The translations under genes and the position numbers were made by a program. The notes under the pieces are model-generated. The model saw only the letters and a program-made list of their open reading frames with translations. It ran no database searches and had not been told where the DNA came from. From assembly GCA_964389755.1 (NCBI GenBank), contig CAYMEW010000026.1:1-59945 (forward strand): a stretch of 59,945 bases of DNA, read 5' to 3'. The DNA comes from JBBSUQ01 sp964389755. Lineage in GTDB: Bacteria; Bacteroidota; Bacteroidia; Flavobacteriales_D; Crocinitomicaceae. Below, one piece after another: positions 26,826 to 36,100 of the stretch; position 1 is the stretch's first letter; each line of letters begins with the position of its first letter.

Positions 26826-27003
26826 TTAAATCAGTGCTTCAGGAGTTATGATACGCATTGAAATGAGTGTGTACGATTTTCCGCCGCTGTTCAGTCCGTC
26901 GCCGACCTCGCGTTTGATTTATCATACATGCGCTCTTTAGTGCTTCCGTCTACCTGGTCCTCGTATTTGGCATAAGGCTGACAATCGCCATCCGCCGAGA
27001 ATT
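26826..27003 (-). pseudogene. Frameshifted remnant of the second cargo's pre-toxin
   Basis: The minus strand encodes ADGDCQPYAKYEDQVDGSTK and ERMYDK, then after a one-base deletion KREVGDGLNSGGKS, then unrelated codons to a TAA at 26826. This matches the intact cargo at about 28890-29020 (DGDFQRYAKYEDQVDGSSK, ERMYDKAKREVGDGPNSGGKS) at about 85% by eye over some 115 bases. The deletion sits in the AAG GCC codons. It is the stub of a displaced cassette whose toxin tip has been lost. Confidence 0.75.
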
Positions 27004-27010
27004 GATAGCA

Positions 27011-27238
27011 TTAATCCAGGTATTTCTTACCTAAATTCGTCAATTTGTAAAATGGCACGTTCGATAATATTGAAAAGTCCCTTTCGATTAAATTCTCCTT
27101 TTCCATTTGTAGAAGTAAATGAGGAAGTTCCGGAACAACTTCATGCATTTCTCTGCCTTTTAATTTCCGTTGAAGCTGGAAATAACTGAGACTGGAATTT
27201 GGAAGGAAAAGACTTAAAACTTTTTTTTCGTAATCCAT
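27011..27238 (-). CDS. Small protein in the cargo-2 immunity string, winged-helix-like
   Basis: A 75-residue protein. The pattern SLSYFQLQRKLKGREM...LLLQMEKENLIERDF...PFYKLTNLGKKYL has helix-helix-wing spacing like a winged-helix domain (PadR-type endings look similar). It is the fourth small gene behind the cargo tip at 28370 and lies directly before the pre-toxin remnant. It could be a retained immunity gene of a lost tip, or a small regulator. Confidence in a function is low. Confidence 0.5.
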   Translation of the reverse strand: MDYEKKVLSLFLPNSSLSYFQLQRKLKGREMHEVVPELPHLLLQMEKENLIERDFSILSNVPFYKLTNLGKKYLD

Positions 27239-27267
27239 ATTAAAATTGAAGGCTTAGAATTGTAAAA

Positions 27268-27522
27268 TCAAGGAAGTAAATGAACAATTTTTTTCCATTC
27301 TGTGAATAGGTCACACGACTGATTAGTTACTTTTTCTAATCTTAATAAAACACTAATCCAATTTTTAATTTCCCTCAATAATTTGATTTCTTTTATCGAT
27401 AGTTCTTTCCAGTTACTAACCATTATTTTTACCCGAGAAACAGGAAGGCTTAGTTGTTTTCTGATTTGATTTTTAGTGAATTCAACATTTAAAAAAGGGT
27501 CTAAATCGGCTTCAGGAATCAT
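27268..27522 (-). CDS. Small protein in the cargo-2 immunity string
   Basis: An 84-residue, helix-rich soluble protein (MIPEADLDPFLNVEF onwards) with no signal peptide and no family I recognise. It lies 16 bases after the preceding small gene and 29 bases before the next, so all are co-transcribed. AT-rich. By position it may be an immunity protein kept after its toxin tip was displaced. Confidence 0.45.
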   Translation of the reverse strand: MIPEADLDPFLNVEFTKNQIRKQLSLPVSRVKIMVSNWKELSIKEIKLLREIKNWISVLLRLEKVTNQSCDLFTEWKKIVHLLP

Positions 27523-27538
27523 CTCAAGAATTTTTAAT

Positions 27539-27790
27539 CTAATATATTACAGTTGACAATAATGCTCCATTATTTCCGTCATTAGCTATTTTTTCATAGA
27601 TCAAAATAGCCGATTTCGCAAAATCCAAATCAAACTTTTCTTCACCAAGTACTTTTGATGAAACATTTTCTACCAGAGTCAGCCAATTAAAATTTTGAGG
27701 TAATGTCTCGATAACATTTTTTAAATCGTGCAACCATTGTATTAAAAATTGAACCCCATATTTTTCTATTAACTCAATTATATTCATCAT
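27539..27790 (-). CDS. Candidate immunity protein of a lost toxin tip
   Basis: An 83-residue soluble protein (MMNIIELIEKYGVQFLIQWL onwards; an ATG one codon in is equivalent). It starts 19 bases after the stop of a 29-codon fragment that looks like the extreme C-terminus of a toxin (27810-27899). That arrangement, a toxin end followed by a small gene, repeats the layout of the intact pairs. No family recognised. Confidence 0.5.
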   Translation of the reverse strand: MMNIIELIEKYGVQFLIQWLHDLKNVIETLPQNFNWLTLVENVSSKVLGEEKFDLDFAKSAILIYEKIANDGNNGALLSTVIY

Positions 27791-27809
27791 TAAAAAATAT
27801 TAAGTTTTT

Positions 27810-27899
27810 TTATTCTTTTCTAAATCCTTTACGCCCTGATGTCTCTATGGTATAAAAACATGTGGTATTTTTCAGATCATAAAAGAGTTTGAAAGACAT
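27810..27899 (-). pseudogene. Leftover toxin C-terminal tail
   Basis: A 29-codon frame (MSFKLFYDLKNTTCFYTIET onwards, ending RKGFRKE) between two small candidate immunity genes. The pattern of a beta hairpin with aromatic and charged ends resembles the last strands of RNase-type toxin tips. It has no upstream pre-toxin. I read it as the tail of a tip replaced by recombination; it could instead be a chance short ORF. Confidence 0.35.
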
Positions 27900-27903
27900 G
27901 AAA

Positions 27904-28362
27904 TTATGATATGATTTTATACCACCAAAATTGAGATTTCCAATCTTCAATTTTATCCTGTGCTACAAGCATGGCCATGTTCTTTTCCTTATTTAAGACA
28001 TCTTTAACCGTTTTTTCAAAAAGAATTTTTAAGGATATGTCGAATTTCAGGCTAAGTTTTTCTAACGCATAAATGACATCACATAATGTGAATAATTTAT
28101 GCATTTCCTCATAAGATAATTTCCCTGGATAAGTTGCCAATTTAATAGCGTAGCGCATTTGATTATCGATTATACCCGAACTTCCATATTCTTCAAGCTT
28201 AAGCGATAAACTCCATTGAAGCGATCTTAAATCTGTATCATTCACCTGTTTTTGTATATCTAAGCGAAGTAAACGTTCAGCAATTTCAAACAATTGATCT
28301 TTACGGAGAGTACCTCCATTTAATTTTTTTTCAATTTCATAAATTGAATTGTACTTATTCAT
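27904..28362 (-). CDS. Candidate immunity protein of cargo 2
   Basis: A 152-residue, mostly helical soluble protein (MNKYNSIYEIEKKLNGGTLR onwards) without signal peptide. It starts seven bases after the stop of the cargo at 28370, the same tight spacing seen at 22446/22453 and 20587/20592. No known family recognised. The role as cognate antitoxin to the HFNKHG-type tip is inferred from position only. Confidence 0.6.
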   Translation of the reverse strand: MNKYNSIYEIEKKLNGGTLRKDQLFEIAERLLRLDIQKQVNDTDLRSLQWSLSLKLEEYGSSGIIDNQMRYAIKLATYPGKLSYEEMHKLFTLCDVIYALEKLSLKFDISLKILFEKTVKDVLNKEKNMAMLVAQDKIEDWKSQFWWYKIIS

Positions 28363-28369
28363 ATTAAAA

Positions 28370-31300
28370 CTATTTTAACACTGTGAATCCTGGCAACTTA
28401 CGGAGATTTTGCCAGCTTTCTTGAAAATGGGTTAAAATAATAGGGGTTTTCCTCGTTTGGCTGGTTGCAGTAAATAAACCTGTTTTTTCATCCCAATATC
28501 CCACTCTTGTCTCTCCTGAACTACGATCCTTATACTTAAATTTACGACCATTTTTAATGGTGTTTCTAGCGCTAATATCATAATTCTTTGTTGAAGTAAA
28601 GCCCAAATCTTCTCCATGTTTGTTGAAGTGATCTCTTAAGCCCGGCCCATCGGTATTTTGACTTGGCGTTACCCATTTTGACTTTTTTGCAACACTATAA
28701 TTTTTATCAACATCATACTTACTCCCGAACATGAAGATCTTGAAGTTACCCGAACCGGGTACTTCTTCTTTATAACCGAAACCAGTAACGCCTTTTACGG
28801 CTTTTAACGGCGCCAGTTCGGCCATGAGTATTGAAACCGGGGTATTGATACGGTCGTTTGCCTCGGCGATTATCCGGGCCAGAACGAGTGTGCGCGATTT
28901 TCCGCCGCTGTTCGGTCCGTCGCCGACCTCGCGTTTGGCTTTGTCGTACATGCGTTCTTTACTGCTTCCGTCTACCTGGTCCTCGTATTTCGCATAACGC
29001 TGAAAATCGCCATCCGTTTCGGAGAATTTTTGCTTCTTCGGGTTGAAAATTTTGCTGGTCTTGTCAGACAGATACTTCCTGAAATTTTTCAGCAGATCCG
29101 TCCAGGTGTCTTTGCGGAAGAGCGAGCCGACCCTGCGCGGTACGCTGGCCACTTTGCGGATAAGGGCCAGCGGCGGAGCCAGGAACTTTTGTTTCAGGAA
29201 GGCTTTCGGCGAACGCGTGAAGGCGGTTTTGAATTCCTGCGCCCCTTTTACGCTCGCTTTTCCGCCGATCATGGCCAGGATGCCCGACCCGGTATTCGCT
29301 GCATCTTTTTTAAGCGCGGCGGTTTCCTGGAAAAGTACGTCGGCCGTTTTGGCGGTGTGCAGGTCGTAAATATTCTTCATGCCGGACAGAAAACTCAGTG
29401 CCGCTGCGACGAGACCAATCCAGAAGGTAATTGTTCCCATCAGCGCGGTCGCGTCGGCCAGCCAGATCGTAAGTCCCAGCAGGGCACCACCGGTAAAAAT
29501 GGTTCCGATGCCCGCAGCGATGGTCAGAACCAGTAACAGGCCGGTAATTACACCGCTGATCGTTGCGAGTTTTACGGCTACACTCGAGCCTTTTTGAAGG
29601 ATCATGCCAACGGGATCCTTGCTAAATCCGCCCCAGTCGCTCAGGTCCGTCCAGATGCCGGAAAGATTGTCGGAAATAGTCCGGAAGGTTTCAAGCGGGT
29701 TGACCATCGCGAGGCCGAGCGTTCCGACATCTGCCCAGGTAATGGAAGTCAGTGAATTCCAAAGTTCTCCAAGGGAATGGGTAAGCGAAGACCAGAACAG
29801 GCCCGTTTTGGATACTTTATCGAGGTTTGCCGTAACGCGGTCTAGCGGCGACTGCAATGCCACATTGCGTTTATTGTTGTTCGCATCAATCTGGTCGCCG
29901 CGTTTTTTCTGGAGGCTTGAAAGGAAAAAGTTTTGTTTTTCCTCCACCCAGCTATCGTAATTTGCTGTAAACTTCTCGAGTTCCTGCCCCAGTTGCAGGC
30001 GTTGCTTTTCATCCAGTTTTTCTACAAATTCCGCTTTTTCGGATTCCGATTTCAAGCGGGCATATTTGAAAACGAGGGCTTCTCCATCGTGTCGTTGATC
30101 GAGCTTTTTCTCGAACTTGTGTTCTTCTTCCAGGTACAATTCTTCTTCGCCCGGTACGCGAGACATATCGCTATAATAGAAATACTGTGCGCGCTGCGTT
30201 TCGTTCTCGATCGCAAAAGAGGTGGTCATCAGGCTTTCGCCCTCTGCTTTCAGTTTTTCTTCCGTGCGCTTGCTTTCAGCCAGTTTGGGTTTTGCCTGTC
30301 TCAGTTCGCCATGCGCCCGCTTATTGCGGTCCTGTTCGGATTTGATCTTTGTTTCTGACTTTTTGACCGTTTCCTTCGCTGCCGAAAGCTGGTGAGAACT
30401 TTTCGTGTTTTTAACACCGGCGGTTTTCGAATCACCGGCCAGTTTATTTGCTTTCGAACCAGCGCCGGACATCGCCTGTGCCATCGTATCCGTACCGGAA
30501 CTCAATTCTTCAAAGTTCCCGGTTAGTTCTCCGGAATCGGAATCTTCGGGGTCTTCGTGTTTTTGAGAACCTCCGAGCAGGCCGGCCGAATCTTTATTCA
30601 GGTCTTTTGCAGTGCCTTTGTTCTCGTCGTATTTGGAAATGTAAGCGCCTACTCCGGCCCCGGTCTTTTGTTGACGCTTTTCCGAAGTTGCCAGCGGCTT
30701 ATCCGCCTGCTTGAGTTTCTTCGCACGGAATTCCGTATTCTTTTGAGCGGTTTTGAGTCCCGTGTCAGATTTTTTAACTTCCTTCTCCACATGCGCGAGC
30801 TGACCTTCAATCCCGTTGCGGATGGCGGTTTGTTCCAGGGAGCGGTCGCGAGCTTCTTTTCCCTGGTCGCGGAACTGTTGGGCAACGATCACCAGGCCAA
30901 GCACGTTGTTATTCGCTGCTTCGTCCGGAGGAATCAGCTGTCCCGCCTTATCGGCCGCCGGATCCATTCGGATATCCTGAACAGGTGGTGGATTTTCGAA
31001 GTTTACTTCTACTGGCGCGGGACCGGCATCTTTTTCTTCCTTTTTGTCCTTCTTCGGCTCCTCTTCGTTCGCTTCTTCCTTTTTCTCCTGTTTTTGCTGC
31101 GGTGCCTGTTGGGTGGAAGTTTTGTTCTCCGTAACCGCTTCCGGTTTATTTTCTGTTTCAGCGGGAGCAAGCTGTTCGGGTATTTGAGGAGTTGTCTCTT
31201 TCGGGGAAGTTAATTTTTTTTCAGGAGCTTTTTCATTTGGCGCTTCCGACACTTCTGTTTGTTCCGGTGTTTCCGCAAGCACCTTTTCGGCAACGTTAAC

Positions 31301-31762
31301 CTGCTCAACTTTCGAAGCAGCTGAAACGGGTTCCGGGTTTACCGCATCAACAGGGGGTTCCGTTTCCGGATTTTCAGACGGGAATTTTTCTGTTTCGGTT
31401 TGTTTCTCTATGTCGGAAAGAGTAGTAAGCTCAGCAGCTCTTTCAGGAATGGCGTTTTCGTTTTCCGGTAAATGCGTCCCGGCGTTCAAAAGGCTTTTAA
31501 ATGAGTGCAAACCGGTACTTTTTTTCGCTGCCTTTTTTTGCAGTGTTTCCCGCTCATTCTCCGGCAAATTATCAAGCTGTTGTAAAATCGGAGTTGCCAA
31601 TTGTGATTCCGGACCTTGCACCTGTTTTTGGGGAAAGTCAGGCTGTTTCCCTTTTGCGTTTTCTACATCTTTCGGAGCATACGGATTTGGGCCGCGACTG
31701 CGAAAAGGCGTTGAAGCGTGTGGCTTTGTTTCGGACGTTGGAGCAATTTTGAGGTTCGGCAC
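28370..31762 (-). CDS. Second eCIS cargo: large coiled-coil polymorphic toxin
   Basis: 1130 residues. The N-terminus carries PHASTPFRSRGPNPY (about residues 14-28), the motif shared with the DUF4157 cargo. There is no DUF4157 or HExxH. Residues 40-260 are Pro/Glu/Lys-rich and low-complexity. Residues 290-640 are long charged coiled coils. Two or three membrane-type helices lie at about 725-795 (ITGLLLVLTIAAGIGTIFTG; FWIGLVAAALSFLSG). A basic pre-toxin follows, ending KREVGDGPNSGGKSRTLVLA, then a tip of about 165 residues. The tip has LRDHFNKHGEDLGFTSTKNY and a final GYWDEKTGLFTAT / PIILTHFQ hairpin, resembling BECR-fold RNase toxins. It starts 10 bases after the tape-measure gene. Function inferred, not proven. 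Confidence 0.75.
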   Translation of the reverse strand: MPNLKIAPTSETKPHASTPFRSRGPNPYAPKDVENAKGKQPDFPQKQVQGPESQLATPILQQLDNLPENERETLQKKAAKKSTGLHSFKSLLNAGTHLPENENAIPERAAELTTLSDIEKQTETEKFPSENPETEPPVDAVNPEPVSAASKVEQVNVAEKVLAETPEQTEVSEAPNEKAPEKKLTSPKETTPQIPEQLAPAETENKPEAVTENKTSTQQAPQQKQEKKEEANEEEPKKDKKEEKDAGPAPVEVNFENPPPVQDIRMDPAADKAGQLIPPDEAANNNVLGLVIVAQQFRDQGKEARDRSLEQTAIRNGIEGQLAHVEKEVKKSDTGLKTAQKNTEFRAKKLKQADKPLATSEKRQQKTGAGVGAYISKYDENKGTAKDLNKDSAGLLGGSQKHEDPEDSDSGELTGNFEELSSGTDTMAQAMSGAGSKANKLAGDSKTAGVKNTKSSHQLSAAKETVKKSETKIKSEQDRNKRAHGELRQAKPKLAESKRTEEKLKAEGESLMTTSFAIENETQRAQYFYYSDMSRVPGEEELYLEEEHKFEKKLDQRHDGEALVFKYARLKSESEKAEFVEKLDEKQRLQLGQELEKFTANYDSWVEEKQNFFLSSLQKKRGDQIDANNNKRNVALQSPLDRVTANLDKVSKTGLFWSSLTHSLGELWNSLTSITWADVGTLGLAMVNPLETFRTISDNLSGIWTDLSDWGGFSKDPVGMILQKGSSVAVKLATISGVITGLLLVLTIAAGIGTIFTGGALLGLTIWLADATALMGTITFWIGLVAAALSFLSGMKNIYDLHTAKTADVLFQETAALKKDAANTGSGILAMIGGKASVKGAQEFKTAFTRSPKAFLKQKFLAPPLALIRKVASVPRRVGSLFRKDTWTDLLKNFRKYLSDKTSKIFNPKKQKFSETDGDFQRYAKYEDQVDGSSKERMYDKAKREVGDGPNSGGKSRTLVLARIIAEANDRINTPVSILMAELAPLKAVKGVTGFGYKEEVPGSGNFKIFMFGSKYDVDKNYSVAKKSKWVTPSQNTDGPGLRDHFNKHGEDLGFTSTKNYDISARNTIKNGRKFKYKDRSSGETRVGYWDEKTGLFTATSQTRKTPIILTHFQESWQNLRKLPGFTVLK

Positions 31763-31772
31763 AGCAGTTATT

Positions 31773-33128
31773 TTACCATTCTACATAAATGAGTTTCTTG
31801 TGCCAGGGCAGCTTGACAACCGATAAATTCCAGGGCAGACTATTCAAAAGAATATCCTGTGTTTTCCGTTCAAAGATCAGCCGGAAGGGTTCCTCCTCGC
31901 AGATGAGTTTTGCTTCACGTTGTAAAAATTCCATCTGCAACAATTCCGTGGAATTACTTTTGAGTGCTTTCCAGTGTCCAAGCGCCGCCATTAAAAGTTT
32001 CTGCGCCTCCTCTTTCATCTTTTCGGGAATTTCCACGTGCCGGTCCAGCGGATGTGCTGCCGGAATTCCGCATAAAAATTTTTCGAAACGAAGTCCATAC
32101 TCCGGTTCCTGCTCCGTGTGAGTGGCCAGGTAATGAAGCAAGTGCGCAGCAAGGGTTTTGTCTGTCAGTTGTTTCCCGTGATCCAGTAATCCGCAAGCAT
32201 CGAAAAAAGCTTCGAGAAAAGGATGTAGCAGGATAAGTCCGGCATTGTCAAATAGACTTGTTTCGAGAATAGCAGATTCTCTTTCGGGAAACTCTTCTTC
32301 CCCTGCGATTACCTGTTCTTCTTCCTGAACGGATTTACTGTTGTTCGTAAGAATGTCATTTTTCAAAACCGCGCGCCCGGTAATCTTTTCCTGGAACACT
32401 CTATTTACGGCCAGATGCTCTTTCGGCGTATTTGCAGGCAACGGAAAATCGGTTATTCCGATGGGGAATTTTAGAAGTTCGGCAAAATGCCTGCTCCAGA
32501 CATCTGCACTCTGCCCTGGAGGCAAACGCTTCGGAATTTCGGACGGAAACTGCCGTCCGCGCTGCGCGTGAAAGGCAATCGCAAACCAACTGATCCAGGT
32601 TTCTTCCGGAAGTTGCCGGATCAGACGAGAACGAAAATTGCCGTCAAGTGAACGCATAAACGCATCACGAAAAAAAGCGCTTTCCTCCACCGCGTGTTGC
32701 AAAAGATCTTCGCTGAAAATGCGATCCATGGAAACCCGGTCTGCCACCCACCATGGACGGACCCCGGTTTGCAGGAAGGCGAGTACGCTTTCCAGTATTC
32801 TTCGCTGTGGCAGCAGGATCCTCGAACCGGCACTTGCCATGTCAATGTCAGAGAATAAACGTTCCCGCAGCGAATTGTAAATGACTTCTGCGAGATCTCC
32901 GCGTTCCAGGTCTCCGGTCTCCGTGTTCACACTGATTGTAAGTTGATCGACCTCCAGGGTTCTTCCCCGCAACCTGCGTTCCAGTTCTTCAAACAATGCT
33001 TCGAGCCGCGGAGCAATGCGGTCGGACAGAAATCCGACCGCATCGTCTTTAATGGCATAAGCCCTTTTCCTGGAATTGGTCGTGACATCCAGTATCAAGC
33101 GGTGTATGATATGTTGTTCTGCGCCCAT
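31773..33128 (-). CDS. eCIS tape-measure protein (Afp14-like)
   Basis: A 451-residue protein of the contractile-injection-system tape-measure family. It opens HIIHRLILDVTTNSRKRAYA, followed by ERRLRGRTLEVDQLTISVNT, the conserved N-terminal region of that family. The middle is helical and charged, and C-terminal DILLNSLPWNLSVVKLPWH is also family-like. In Afp/PVC particles this protein sets tube length, so a 451-residue version predicts a fairly short particle. It follows the 1309-residue PKD protein by nine bases and precedes the first cargo by ten. Confidence 0.82.
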   Translation of the reverse strand: MGAEQHIIHRLILDVTTNSRKRAYAIKDDAVGFLSDRIAPRLEALFEELERRLRGRTLEVDQLTISVNTETGDLERGDLAEVIYNSLRERLFSDIDMASAGSRILLPQRRILESVLAFLQTGVRPWWVADRVSMDRIFSEDLLQHAVEESAFFRDAFMRSLDGNFRSRLIRQLPEETWISWFAIAFHAQRGRQFPSEIPKRLPPGQSADVWSRHFAELLKFPIGITDFPLPANTPKEHLAVNRVFQEKITGRAVLKNDILTNNSKSVQEEEQVIAGEEEFPERESAILETSLFDNAGLILLHPFLEAFFDACGLLDHGKQLTDKTLAAHLLHYLATHTEQEPEYGLRFEKFLCGIPAAHPLDRHVEIPEKMKEEAQKLLMAALGHWKALKSNSTELLQMEFLQREAKLICEEEPFRLIFERKTQDILLNSLPWNLSVVKLPWHKKLIYVEW

Positions 33129-33137
33129 TTAAAAAAT

Positions 33138-36100
33138 TCAGGCATTTTGTACGTTTGAAAGCAGTTTGTTCACCGCATTCCAGGAATCGGTTCCGCTGGT
33201 CCTCAGAGCCAGTATTGCTGCAAGGAACATACTGTTTGCATCATTCGGGTTAATGTCAATGCCGAATGCCGGTAGCGAGTCGGTCACCGAACTATCGGTT
33301 TCTTTAGCCAGCAATGCAAGCATATTCATGATCTCCTCCGTCTCGAATGTTTCTTCATCCTGGCAGCGCACCAGGGTTAAGCCGAGGTACATGACGTTCG
33401 AATAAGCAGACATCAGGTTGGAAACAACGGACGTTCCCGGCCCGTTATTCAGGGCTTCATTTTTGAGTTCGATGTAGAAGCGGTAAATGAAGTCGGACAA
33501 TTTATTACCGATGATTCCATTTTGGTTACCCGATAAATATTCGGTATAGTCCGCCATCACTTCATTGTAGAAATACTTCACATTTTGCATGATCAGCATG
33601 GCTGACTCGGTGAAACCGGACGCGTCTGTCTGAATAAACGCTTCATAGAAAGCATCGATCTGCGTCTGTGAGTCGGCAGTACAGGTAGCAAACGGAGTGG
33701 GTTTCACCATCGTTTTGCGGAAATTCAAACTTGCGCAGTGGTTGGTAGCCTGTAATTCGATCGTAAAGCTTATGCCTTCGTTCACGTTGATGGAGTCGAG
33801 CGGGATAGTCGGGTTCAGGTCATTAATGATCTGATCATGCACCGTATTTCCGTCTGCATCATAGAAATTCCAGGCATACGAATCGTAGTTTTCAAGGTTC
33901 GATGTAAGTACGAGCTCATCTCCTGTCACTTTCGCCAATACGTTCGCGCTTGGAACCGGGTTTACAGTGAGGGTTAACATCGGTACTCCATTAACGTAAA
34001 TTGTACTGTTGCCCGGCCCAGCCTGCGACGGTGTAAAGTAATAACGATCGTTTTCTACCGAAAGTCCCGGACCTGCCATATTCGGGAATGCGCCTTTCGG
34101 AAATGCCTGTACCCAATACGGTTTATCGTCATTGGCGCAGAATGTCGTCTGACTCATCTGCACAGAGACTTGTGCAAAGGTAAGTTTGTTTTCCACGGTA
34201 ACCGGACATGCACCGTCGGGCGGTGTAACCGTTAATTTTACGATAACCGTGTTCGAATCAAGCGGCAGCTTGTAAGTGTGTGTCGGGGCTTTTTCCGAAG
34301 ATACGGTACCGTCTCCGAATTGCCAGAAGAATTTATAATCACTTGTGTCGAGGTTGGAAGGTTCAAATTTCGGAAGGAATGGAACGACGTTCGTAGTCAC
34401 CGGGGACGGAGGCACGCTGAAGTTAAATTGCGGAGCCCTGAAGATCGTCAGAACAGCATCTGTTACCTGCTCGTTCACGGTAAAATGAATCGGTTGCCCA
34501 AGCAGTGTATCCGGCACTTCGGCTCCGTCTATGAGGAGTTGGTTTCCATTGATAAATACGCCGGGAACCTGTGGGCTCATTTTAACTGTTCCATTAGCCG
34601 GGGTCGGGTAGAGTTCCAGCGGACTGGATGAGTTTCCGATACAGAAAATATTACTGGTAATTCGCAACGCGGCCGGTGGTGCCGGCATGATGAAATTGAC
34701 CGGTGAACAATCCGAGCAACACAGGTAAGGCAGCGTAAAATCTGCGACTACAGTTCCGGCAGGGATATTTCCAACCGGGTTTTCTACATATACCAGGAGA
34801 AATGTTCCCCCGGGCTCTGTTCCGGCAAAGTGTTCCAGCCCCGGATGCTTTTTGTAAAAACTGGCCAGGCTTAGTCCGAGTAAGATCTGCTGTTTTCGTT
34901 TTTCGATCTCGTCATAGATCAATTGCAGTTTTTCGGCGCTGCAGCAGAGTTCTGTCAGATCATAGCTCAGAGTCGTAAGCATGAGCGCGGTACTTGTCGA
35001 AAGGTTCACATTTCCATATTTCGTAAGCCCCACACGTGCTGTGGTACACAGGTTTTCCGCATTTACCGCGATCGTGCCGATCACATCGGGTTTCAGATCA
35101 GGTAGCGTAAGCGGACGCTTATCCAGCAAAACGTAAGCGTACGAAAGCATTCTTGCCGGAGTTTTTAACGTGGCATCTATCAGGCGCGGATCCGGCTTTT
35201 CGAAAGGCAGGGCATCGATCTGCTGATCGACGTGCGCGATAATGTCTCTTCCCGAACAGCCGCGGTAGGTTCTGAAGGCCGGCACAAGTATTTTGCCGAG
35301 CGCGCCATCCTGATCCAACGCTTTGTCCAGTACGGCATTGTATTTATCTTCTTTCACAGCAGGCTCTTTCACAGACGGAAGTGCCGGATTGAAAAAATCA
35401 ACTTCGTGAAAGTTATAGGCCGGAACCTGCGTACTGAAAGCGGACAGGTAATAGGAAACCTTTCCGAGCAGGCATTCGTGTTCCTGAGTCCAGGCGTCCA
35501 GAAGTACATTCAGGTCTTCGAATTCGCACTGATAATCCGCGATATTGATCGATTCCGTTGTATTATTATTGATGCCGAGCGCCTTGAGATCGAATGCCAG
35601 CCCGTTGTTCACTTTGATCGCATTAATGCGGTCCAGCGCGGTTTTATAATCGTATCCCTGGTGACCTTCAATGCGCAGGAAGTTATGCCCCTCGAGGTCA
35701 TATTTCAGTGGAAACTGGACCGGGCCGATCTGATCGAGCAGACCCGTGTGGTAACTGAGGTTGCGTCCCTGCCGGTTCACAAGGTACTTTTCGTAATTCC
35801 ACGTGTCGAGAAGAGCCTGTTGCAATTTATAATAAAAAGGAATGGCTTTTCGGGCCAGTGGTACGCGGTATCCGGATGGTATGATCTTGATTTCACCGGC
35901 TGGTATATCGGTCTGGATAAATTCGTGGAGCATGTGGATTACGCGGTCCACGTCATTTCGAAATTGTCCGCAACACGGATCATGCTTGCGCAGGATCGGG
36001 GATTCGTAAAACGCATGCCGATAGGGTTTGAGAAAGCGATCATCGGCCGATGGCACGAGTTTTCCGAGCATCAGGTGTTTTCGAAAGGATTTGATATCCG

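Noticed and set aside
30557..31213. 218-codon plus-strand frame rich in Phe and Leu
   Set aside because: Reverse complement of the Glu/Lys-rich low-complexity region of cargo 2. Lys and Glu codons read backwards give Phe and Leu, which imitates a membrane protein.
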